In this document: positions 9,123-15,708 of the stretch, one piece after another | Numbering within the stretch: the first letter of the stretch is position 1 | Layout: each line of letters opens with the position of its first letter | Assembly: GCF_008710705.1 (NCBI RefSeq) | Contig: NZ_VYRZ01000002.1 | Location: 62,001 to 126,000 of the forward strand | Direction: 5' to 3' | DNA: 64,000 nt | Source of the DNA: Microbacterium radiodurans | Lineage (GTDB): Bacteria > Actinomycetota > Actinomycetes > Actinomycetales > Microbacteriaceae | Position numbers and translations under genes: made by a program | The notes under the pieces: model-generated | What the model was told of the DNA's origin: nothing | Database searches by the model: none | The model's input: only the letters and a program-made list of their open reading frames with translations

Positions 9123-10946
9123 TCAGGCGTCGAGCGCTTCGCCGAGCTCGAGCCAGCGCTCTTCGAGCTGCGTCGTCTCGGCGACGAGCTCGTCGCGACG
9201 ACGCTGCAGCTGGAGCAGCCGCTCGTAGTCCTCGTGCGCATCGGCGAGCTCCGCATCCACCCCGCCGATGTCGCGCTGCAGCCGCTCGAGGCGGCGGTCG
9301 ATCGAGGCGACCTCCTTCTCGGCCGCGCGGCGATCCGAACCTGCCAGCGCCGGCGCTCCGGAGACCGTCGCGGCGGCACTCCCGCCGGTCGCCGGTGCGC
9401 CCGGCGCCGGGGCCGCTCCCGTGCGTGCGGGCTGCTCCCGACGCAGGCGCAGGTACTCGTCGATGCCGCCCGGGAGGTGACGCAGCCGGCCGCCGAGCAC
9501 CGCGTACTGCTGGTCGGTGACGCGCTCGAGGAAGTAGCGGTCGTGGGAAACGACGATGAGCGTGCCCGCCCACGAATCGAGGAGGTCCTCGATGGCGGCC
9601 AGCATGTCGGTGTCGAGGTCGTTCGTCGGCTCGTCGAGGATCAGCACGTTCGGCTGATCGAGGATCACCAGCAGGAGCTGGAGCCGTCGCTTCTGGCCGC
9701 CCGAGAGGTCCTTCACCGGGGTCGAGAGCTGTGCGGACGTGAAGCCCATGCGCTCCAGGAGCTGTCCGGGTGTCAGATCCTGCGCCTTCGAGCCGGAACC
9801 GATCGTGTAGCTCGTGCGCAGCCGCGACACGACCACGCGCACCGGGTCCTGCAGATGCTCGTCGAGTTCCGACATCCGCTGCGAGAGAGTCGCGACCTTG
9901 ACCGTCTTGCCGTGCTTGACGCGTCCGGCGGTCGGCGCGACCGTGCCCGATACGAGTCCGAGGAGCGTCGACTTGCCCGCGCCGTTCACGCCGAGGATGC
10001 CGGTGCGCTCGCCCGGAGCGACCCGCCATTCGACCTTCTCGAGGACGACGCGATCGCCGTACGTCACACCCGCGTCGAGCAGATCGACGACGTCCTTGCC
10101 CAGCCGGGTGACGGCGAGCGACTGGAGGGCGACGGGGTCGCGGATCTCGGGGACGTCGGCGATCAGCTCGTTCGCCGCGTCGATGCGGAACTTCGGCTTC
10201 GCGGTGCGGGCGGGTGCGCCGCGGCGCAGCCAGGCGAGCTCCTTGCGAGCGAGGTTCTGCCGCCGCGCCTCGATTGCTGCGGCCTGTCGGTCGCGCTCGA
10301 CGCGCTGCAGGATGTATGCGGCGTAGCCGCCCTCGAACGGCTCGACGATGCGATCGTGCACCTCCCACGTCGCGGTGCAGATCTCGTCGAGGAACCAGCG
10401 ATCGTGCGTGACGACCAGCAGGGCACCCGATCCGGCCGACCACCGTCGCTTGAGGTGCTCGGCGAGCCATGCGATGCCCTCGACGTCGAGGTGGTTGGTC
10501 GGCTCGTCGAGGAAGATGACATCCCAGTCCCCGGCCAGGAGGGCGGCGAGCGAGACCCGTCGGCGCTGTCCGCCCGAGAGTCCTCGGATCGGCCCCTCCC
10601 AGTCGAGGTCTCCGAGAAGGCCCGCGATCACGTCGCGCACGCGCGCGTCGCCCGCCCACTCGTGTTCGGCGAGGTCGCCGACGACGGCCTCGCGGATGCT
10701 CAGGTCGTCGTCGAGCTCGTCGGCCTGCGAGAGAACGCCCACGCGGACGCCGCCGCGGACGGTCACCCGGCCCGAATCCGGTTCGACGAGCCCCGCGAGC
10801 ATGCGCATGAGGCTCGACTTGCCGTCGCCGTTGCGACCGACGATGCCGATGCGGTCGCCCTCGTCGACGCCGAGCGAGACGCCGTCGAAGACGACTTTGG
10901 TCGGGTACTCGAGACGGAGCCCCTCGGCTCCCAGAAGATGCGCCAT
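9123..10946 (-). CDS. ABC-F family ATPase (Uup-like)
   Basis: This is a soluble protein of 607 residues with two ATP-binding cassettes and no membrane segments, which is the ABC-F plan. ABC-F members act on ribosomes or nucleic acids. Cassette one has GRNGDGKSS and LSGGQRRRVSLA. Cassette two has GVNGAGKST and LSGGQKRRLQLL. The inter-cassette linker is charged, and the last 80 or so residues are a predicted coiled coil rich in Glu and Arg, as in Uup. A Pro/Ala/Gly linker precedes the coiled coil. Role could be translation-factor-like or antibiotic protection; the sequence does not decide. A MarR gene lies directly upstream on the same strand. Confidence 0.88.
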   Translation of the reverse strand: MAHLLGAEGLRLEYPTKVVFDGVSLGVDEGDRIGIVGRNGDGKSSLMRMLAGLVEPDSGRVTVRGGVRVGVLSQADELDDDLSIREAVVGDLAEHEWAGDARVRDVIAGLLGDLDWEGPIRGLSGGQRRRVSLAALLAGDWDVIFLDEPTNHLDVEGIAWLAEHLKRRWSAGSGALLVVTHDRWFLDEICTATWEVHDRIVEPFEGGYAAYILQRVERDRQAAAIEARRQNLARKELAWLRRGAPARTAKPKFRIDAANELIADVPEIRDPVALQSLAVTRLGKDVVDLLDAGVTYGDRVVLEKVEWRVAPGERTGILGVNGAGKSTLLGLVSGTVAPTAGRVKHGKTVKVATLSQRMSELDEHLQDPVRVVVSRLRTSYTIGSGSKAQDLTPGQLLERMGFTSAQLSTPVKDLSGGQKRRLQLLLVILDQPNVLILDEPTNDLDTDMLAAIEDLLDSWAGTLIVVSHDRYFLERVTDQQYAVLGGRLRHLPGGIDEYLRLRREQPARTGAAPAPGAPATGGSAAATVSGAPALAGSDRRAAEKEVASIDRRLERLQRDIGGVDAELADAHEDYERLLQLQRRRDELVAETTQLEERWLELGEALDA

Positions 10947-11019
10947 ATCCTCTCCAGGCTAGGCCAGGCGCGGATGCCGCGGCGCCACGGCGCTCGCGAC
11001 CGGTGCCGGGGCGAGCCGG

Positions 11020-11517
11020 TCAGGCGTCGAAGCCGAGCGAGAGCTTGCGCAGCAGGTTCGCGAGCCGGTCGCGGTCGCCCTTCGCGAGGCCGGCCAGCAG
11101 GAGTGCTTCAGCGTCCACGAGCCGTGTGATCGCGGCATCCACCCGGATCCGCCCGTCGTCGCTGAGCGTGACCAGCACGCTCCGGCCGTCACCGGGGTCG
11201 GCTTCGCGGCGAACGAGACGGCGTCCGACGAGGCGGTCGATGCGGTTGGTCATGGTGCCGCTCGAGACGAGCGTCTGCTGGAGCAGCTGCTTGGGGCTCA
11301 GCTGGTAGGGCTCGCCCGCTCGGCGCAGCGCGGAGAGCACATCCCATTCCCACGGCTCGAGGTCGCTTCGGCGGAAGGCCTCGCGCCGCGCGCGGTCGAG
11401 GTGGCGTGAGAGGCGGTCGACGCGCGAGAGCACCTCGAGCGGCGAGAAGTCGAGGTCCGGCCGCTGCAGCGACCACGCCCCGACGATGCGGTCGACCTCG
11501 TCGGTCTCGTGAGCCAT
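11020..11517 (-). CDS. MarR family regulator
   Basis: This 165-residue protein has the MarR winged-helix plan. Helices lead to WEWDVLSALRRAGEPYQLSPKQL, then LVSSGTMTNRIDRLVGRRLVRR as the recognition helix and DPGDGRSVLVTLSDDG as the wing. The ATG at 11517 is chosen because a GATAAT box ends six bases upstream, which would make the mRNA leaderless; a longer reading upstream would run across the tRNA-Gln gene. It is divergent from tRNA-Gln and lies 73 bp before the ABC-F gene on the same strand. It may control itself and the ABC-F gene. The ligand is unknown. Confidence 0.88.
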   Translation of the reverse strand: MAHETDEVDRIVGAWSLQRPDLDFSPLEVLSRVDRLSRHLDRARREAFRRSDLEPWEWDVLSALRRAGEPYQLSPKQLLQQTLVSSGTMTNRIDRLVGRRLVRREADPGDGRSVLVTLSDDGRIRVDAAITRLVDAEALLLAGLAKGDRDRLANLLRKLSLGFDA

Positions 11518-11523
11518 GCGCCC

Positions 11524-11529
11524 ATTATC
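11524..11529 (-). promoter_or_regulatory. -10 box for leaderless marR mRNA
   Basis: GATAAT on the minus strand ends six bases before the ATG of the MarR gene. The six-base spacer and the start codon (GGGCGCATG) are identical to those of the response regulator gene at 19518. Confidence 0.5.
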
Positions 11530-11615
11530 GCGGCCGTGCTCGACGGAGCCGCCGAGCACGGCCGCCGGTGCGCGTGCGCAGGCGATGCGGCCCGGCCTCT
11601 GGCAGACTTGACAGG

Positions 11616-11631
11616 CCGTCCCCGGGGACGG
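11616..11631. promoter_or_regulatory. 16-bp perfect palindrome upstream of tRNA-Gln
   Basis: CCGTCCCCGGGGACGG is fully self-complementary and ends three bases before the tRNA 5' end, in the gap between divergent marR and tRNA-Gln. It could be a MarR operator or a hairpin at the tRNA leader; only the symmetry is observed. Confidence 0.4.
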
Positions 11632-11634
11632 CGT

Positions 11635-11706
11635 TCCGCCGTGGTGTAATGGCAGCACGACAGCCTTTGGAGCTGTGAGGTCCAGGTTCGAGTCCTGGCG
11701 GCGGAG
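11635..11706 (+). tRNA. tRNA-Gln (anticodon TTG)
   Basis: A complete cloverleaf can be drawn. The acceptor stem TCCGCCG pairs with CGGCGGA. The anticodon stem ACAGC pairs with GCTGT around loop CTTTGGA, giving anticodon TTG. The T-loop is TTCGAGT, and the discriminator base is G, as usual for tRNA-Gln. CCA is not encoded. The glmU ATG begins two bases after the discriminator. Confidence 0.95.
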
Positions 11707-11707
11707 C

Positions 11708-13180
11708 ATGAGCGACACCACCCTCGATTCCGGCCTCGCCGTCGTCATCCTCGCCGCGGGCCAAGGCACGCGTATGAAGTCGTCGCTGCCCAAGGTGCTT
11801 CACCGCATCGGCGGGCGGCCGCTGGTCGGCCACGTGCTCGACACGGCACGTGATCTCGCGCCCGCGCACGTGCTGGTCGTCGTGCGCCACGAGCGGGACC
11901 GGGTGGCCGAGGCCGTCCTCGGCGTCGGAGACGAGGTCGTGGTCGTCGACCAGGACGAGATCCCCGGCACCGGCCGCGCCGTCGAGGTCGCGCTCGAGCG
12001 GATCCCCGACTTCGCCGGCGACGTGCTGGTGCTCAGCGCCGACGTGCCGCTGCTCGACCACATCACCCTCGGTGATCTCGTGCGGGCGCACCGCGGCTCG
12101 GGCGCGGCCGCCACGATGCTGAGCGCGCGGCTCGCCGACCCGACCGGCTACGGACGCGTCATCCGCGACGGGGCCGGGGGAGTGGACCGCATCGTCGAGC
12201 ATAAGGACGCGACCGAGGCCGAACGCGCGGTCGACGAGATCAATGCCGGCGTCTACGCCTTCCAGGCATCGCCGCTGCGGGCGGCCCTCGTGCGGGTGAG
12301 CACCGAGAACGCGCAGGCCGAGAAGTACCTCACCGACGTCGTGGGCCTGCTGCGCGCCGATCGGCTCGGCGTCGCGGCCCAGATCGTCGCCGACCCCGGC
12401 CTCATCGTCGGCGTGAACGACCGCGTCCAGCTCGCCGAGGCGGGGCGGCTGCTCAACGCCCGCACGGTGCGCCGCTGGCAGCTGGCGGGCGTGACGGTGC
12501 AGGACCCGGCGACGACGTGGATCGACGTGACAGCGACGCTCGCCGCCGACGTCACGGTGCTGCCGAACACGCACATCCTCCGCGCGACGGTCGTGGCCGA
12601 GAACGCGACGATCGGCCCCGACACGACGCTCACCGACTGCGAGGTCGGCGCGGGGGCATCGGTCACCCGCAGCGACGCGACCCTCGCCGTCATCGGCGCG
12701 GGCGCCACGGTGGGGCCGTTCTCGTACCTCCGCCCCGGCACCCGGCTGGGGGAGCGCGGCAAGATCGGGACGTTCGTCGAGACGAAGAACTCCGTCATCG
12801 GCGAGGGCAGCAAGGTTCCGCACCTGTCGTACGTGGGAGACGCCGAGATCGGCCGCGGTGTGAACCTCGGTGCGGGCGCGATCACCGCCAACTACGACGA
12901 CCTCGCCAAGCACCGCACCGTGATCGGCGACGAGGTGCACGCCGGCTCGCACAACGTGTTCGTGGCGCCCGTTAAGATCGGTGAGGGCGCGAAGACGGGC
13001 GCTGGAGCGGTCATCCGCAAGGACGTCCCGGCCGGTGCCCTCGCCCTCAGCGTCTCCCCCCAGCGCAACGTCGATGGGTGGGTCGAGAAGAACAGACCCG
13101 GTACTGGCGCGGCCGCAGCAGCGGCGCGCGTGCGGTCTTCACAGGAAGCGGACGATGGCTCGCAAGAAGAACACGGTTGA
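11708..13180 (+). CDS. glmU: Bifunctional N-acetylglucosamine-1-phosphate uridyltransferase / glucosamine-1-phosphate acetyltransferase
   Basis: GlmU makes UDP-N-acetylglucosamine, the entry sugar of peptidoglycan, in two steps. The N-terminal pyrophosphorylase has LAAGQGTRMKSSLPKVLHRIGG. The C-terminal left-handed beta-helix acetyltransferase is shown by hexapeptide repeats from about residue 260, including FVETKN and LSYVGDAEIG. The chain is 490 residues with an Ala-rich, acidic tail. ATG 11708 is one base past tRNA-Gln, and no usable Shine-Dalgarno exists. The message may therefore become leaderless when the tRNA is cut out. Its 3' end overlaps prs by 26 bases. Confidence 0.95.
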   Translation: MSDTTLDSGLAVVILAAGQGTRMKSSLPKVLHRIGGRPLVGHVLDTARDLAPAHVLVVVRHERDRVAEAVLGVGDEVVVVDQDEIPGTGRAVEVALERIPDFAGDVLVLSADVPLLDHITLGDLVRAHRGSGAAATMLSARLADPTGYGRVIRDGAGGVDRIVEHKDATEAERAVDEINAGVYAFQASPLRAALVRVSTENAQAEKYLTDVVGLLRADRLGVAAQIVADPGLIVGVNDRVQLAEAGRLLNARTVRRWQLAGVTVQDPATTWIDVTATLAADVTVLPNTHILRATVVAENATIGPDTTLTDCEVGAGASVTRSDATLAVIGAGATVGPFSYLRPGTRLGERGKIGTFVETKNSVIGEGSKVPHLSYVGDAEIGRGVNLGAGAITANYDDLAKHRTVIGDEVHAGSHNVFVAPVKIGEGAKTGAGAVIRKDVPAGALALSVSPQRNVDGWVEKNRPGTGAAAAAARVRSSQEADDGSQEEHG

Positions 13181-14189
13181 TCTCGACGTCGCTCGCGGCA
13201 TCGCGCCCGGGCTGGTCGCGAAGACCAAGAAGCGGCTCGTCGTCGCATCCGGCGGCTCGCATCCCGAGCTCTCTCGCGAGGTCGCCGCGTCGCTGGGCAC
13301 CGAGCTGGTTCCCACCGAACACCGCACGTTCGCGTCCGGTGAGATCCTGACGCGGTTCGAGGTCTCGATCCGCGGCTGCGACTTCTTCCTCGTCCAGTCC
13401 TTCGGCCCGCCGGTGAACGAGTGGCTGATGGAGACGCTCATCATGCTGGATGCCGCGAAGCGCGCATCGGCCAAGCGCATCACCGTCGTCGCCCCGTACT
13501 ACCCGTACTCCCGTCAGGACAAGAAGGGTCGCGGTCGCGAGCCCATCAGCGCGCGCCTCGTCGCGGACCTGTTCAAGACGGCCGGGGCCGACCGGGTCAT
13601 GAGCGTCGATCTTCACGCCGCCCAGATCCAGGGCTTCTTCGACGGCCCCGTCGACCACCTGTTCGCCAAGCCGGTTCTGCTCGAGCACTTCGAGCGCTCG
13701 CTGAGCGCGGACGACCGCGCGAAGCTCACCGTCGTCTCGCCCGACACCGGCCGCGTCCGCGTCGCCGACACCTGGTCCGACAGCCTGGGCGCGCCCCTCG
13801 CGATCATCCACAAGCGCCGCGACCCGAACGTCGCCAACCAGGTCACGGTCAACGAGATCGTCGGGGATGTGCGCGGGCGGGTGTGCCTCCTCGTCGACGA
13901 CATGATCGACACCGGCGGCACGATCGTGAAGGCGGCCCAGGCGCTGAAGAGCAGCGGTGCCGAGCGCGTCATCGTGGCGGCGACGCACGCGGTCTTCAGC
14001 CACCCCGCCGCCGAGCGGCTGCAGGATGCCGCGATCGACGAGGTCGTGGTGACCGACAGCATCCCGCTCGGCGACGACAAGCGGTTCCCCGGGCTGACGG
14101 TGCTGCCGATCGCGCCGCTGCTGGCGCGCGCCATCAAGGAAGTCTTCGAGGACGGCTCGGTCACGAGCATGTTCGACGGCGCCGCCTGA
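13155..14189 (+). CDS. prs: Ribose-phosphate pyrophosphokinase
   Basis: Prs makes PRPP from ribose-5-phosphate and ATP for nucleotide, histidine and tryptophan synthesis. The PRPP-binding segment CLLVDDMIDTGGTIVKAA and the YYPYSRQDKKGRGREPISA catalytic loop are visible. The start MARKKN gives 344 residues, about 25 more than compact bacterial Prs, because of a basic N-terminal extension. The start lies inside the end of glmU (26-base overlap) with AGGAAGCGG upstream as ribosome-binding site. The pairing glmU-prs is common in bacteria. Confidence 0.93.
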   Translation: MARKKNTVDLDVARGIAPGLVAKTKKRLVVASGGSHPELSREVAASLGTELVPTEHRTFASGEILTRFEVSIRGCDFFLVQSFGPPVNEWLMETLIMLDAAKRASAKRITVVAPYYPYSRQDKKGRGREPISARLVADLFKTAGADRVMSVDLHAAQIQGFFDGPVDHLFAKPVLLEHFERSLSADDRAKLTVVSPDTGRVRVADTWSDSLGAPLAIIHKRRDPNVANQVTVNEIVGDVRGRVCLLVDDMIDTGGTIVKAAQALKSSGAERVIVAATHAVFSHPAAERLQDAAIDEVVVTDSIPLGDDKRFPGLTVLPIAPLLARAIKEVFEDGSVTSMFDGAA

Positions 14190-14286
14190 GGGCTGCGCAT
14201 AGCGCGCCGGATGCCGGCGCTCCGATCGGCGTCCGCCCTCGATGCAAACGCATAGGTTTCGCCAAGGGTGACGGGGATTCGGCCCG

Positions 14287-14292
14287 CTAGCG
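14287..14292 (+). promoter_or_regulatory. Possible -10 box of flavin-module operon
   Basis: TAGCGT is preceded by CGCATAGGTTTCGCC and followed by a roughly 50-base leader. The leader has a small CCTCC-CCCC-GGAGG hairpin (14305-14318) and a GGAGGA ribosome-binding site. No clear housekeeping -35 is present. Confidence 0.35.
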
Positions 14293-14341
14293 TGGGATCA
14301 GCCCACCTCCCCCCGGAGGGGCACGACACCGGAGGACCGCC

Positions 14342-14842
14342 ATGATCCGCACCACTGCCGTACCCCGTTCGCTTCGCGTGACCGCCGCCGCCGCATCCGT
14401 CGCCGGTCTCGCCCTCCTCGCGGGCTGCGCGGGTCAGGCCGACGCCGAGCAGCCCGTCGCCGACGACGCCGCATCCTCGACGACGGCGACTCCCTCCGCC
14501 GGCTCGGGCACCGACTCGTCGGGGGCCGCCGGCTCGACGGACGGTGCCTACACCGACGGTTCGTACACCGCGGAGGGCACGTATCAGACGCCGGAGGGGC
14601 CCGAGACGATCACCGTCACGCTCACGGTGGCATCCGACGTCGTCACCGAGGTCGAGGTGGTCGGAGAGCCGACCCGCCGCGAGAGCAAGCAGTACCAGTC
14701 GCAGTTCATCGGCGGCATCGACGAGCTCGTCGTCGGCAAGGACCTGGCCGATGTCTCGGTCGATCGCGTCGCGGGTTCGTCGCTGACGAGCGGCGGCTTC
14801 AACGCCGCGGTCGAGGAGATCCGCACCGACGCTGCGGCATGA
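14342..14842 (+). CDS. FMN-binding domain lipoprotein
   Basis: This 166-residue exported protein is likely a covalent flavin carrier. The signal peptide ends in the lipobox LAGC with lipidated C29. A Ser/Thr/Gly/Asp-rich linker runs to about residue 75. The FMN_bind domain follows, ending in VAGSSLTSGGFNAAVEEI. This matches the usual SGATxTSxG flavinylation site but reads AGSS, so the predicted attachment residue is S147 instead of threonine. ApbE, the enzyme that attaches FMN to such sites, is encoded next and overlaps by four bases. The protein probably accepts electrons from the membrane reductase two genes on and passes them to an unknown extracellular acceptor. Confidence 0.85.
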   Translation: MIRTTAVPRSLRVTAAAASVAGLALLAGCAGQADAEQPVADDAASSTTATPSAGSGTDSSGAAGSTDGAYTDGSYTAEGTYQTPEGPETITVTLTVASDVVTEVEVVGEPTRRESKQYQSQFIGGIDELVVGKDLADVSVDRVAGSSLTSGGFNAAVEEIRTDAAA

Positions 14843-15708
14843 ACGTGACGTCGCTCTCGCCGTCCCGCTGGGACTTCGAGGCGATCGGGACCGCGTGGCG
14901 CATCGACAGCGAGTGCGAGCTCGGTCCGGAGGACCGTGCCGCCGTCGATCGGCTCGTCGCGGACTTCGACGGCACCTGGTCGCGATTCCGCGACGACTCC
15001 CTCGTCGCGCGCCTGGCCGGCGGTGGCACGGTTGCGGCGCCCCCGGATGCCGCGCCGATGCTCGAGCTCTACGCGCGGCTCGACGCGGCCACCGACGGAG
15101 CCGTTAATCCGCTCGTCGGCGACTCCCTGGCTCGGCGCGGCTACGACTCCGCCTACTCGCTGCGCGACGACGGAGCCCAGCCCGCGCCGCCGTGGCGGGA
15201 GCTGATCCGACTCACCGGCACCGAGCTCACACTCCGTACCGGCGCGACGATCGACGTGGGTGCGGTGGGCAAGGGACGCCTCGTCGACCTCGTGCACGGG
15301 ATGCTGCGACGACGACTCGACGGCTGGCTGGTCGTCGATGCCAGCGGCGACCTCCTCGTCGACGGCACCGCCCAGCGCATCGGGCTCGAGCACCCCTACC
15401 GGCCGACGCGCGCGATCGGGGTGTGGACGATCACCCGCGGCGCGCTGTGCGCGTCGGCGACGAACCGGCGGACGTGGGGCGAGGGACTGCATCACGTCCT
15501 CGACGCCCGGACGGGCGAACCGGTGCGCGAGTACGCCGCGACCTGGGCCGTCGCGTCCGACGCCATGACGGCGGATGCCGTCGCCACCGCCCTGTTCTTC
15601 GACGGCGGTCCGCGGTTCGCCGCGGAGCGCGATGCGTCCTGGGTGCGGATGCGCACCGACGGGTCCGTCGAGTGGTCCCCCTCCTGTGAAGCGGAGCTGT
15701 TCGTATGA
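14839..15708 (+). CDS. apbE: FAD:protein FMN transferase
   Basis: ApbE transfers FMN from FAD onto a Ser/Thr of a target protein, using Mg2+. The protein has 289 residues. The catalytic-site strings TGATIDVGAVGKGRLVDLV and MTADAVATALFFDG correspond to the family's conserved D-G-K and late Asp/Thr metal region. Unlike most characterised ApbE proteins it has no visible signal peptide or lipobox (start MNVTSLSPSRWDFEAIG). It should therefore work in the cytosol, although its presumed substrate is exported. Four-base overlaps join it to both neighbours. Confidence 0.9.
   Translation: MNVTSLSPSRWDFEAIGTAWRIDSECELGPEDRAAVDRLVADFDGTWSRFRDDSLVARLAGGGTVAAPPDAAPMLELYARLDAATDGAVNPLVGDSLARRGYDSAYSLRDDGAQPAPPWRELIRLTGTELTLRTGATIDVGAVGKGRLVDLVHGMLRRRLDGWLVVDASGDLLVDGTAQRIGLEHPYRPTRAIGVWTITRGALCASATNRRTWGEGLHHVLDARTGEPVREYAATWAVASDAMTADAVATALFFDGGPRFAAERDASWVRMRTDGSVEWSPSCEAELFV

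Noticed and set aside
11608..11613. TTGACA as the -35 box of the tRNA-Gln promoter
   Set aside because: A -10 at 17 bp spacing would fall at 11631-11636 (GCGTTC), which overlaps the tRNA 5' end and is not -10-like.
11020..11793. 257-codon version of the MarR protein
   Set aside because: The extra N terminus reads through the tRNA-Gln gene and is not protein-like; the start is at 11517.
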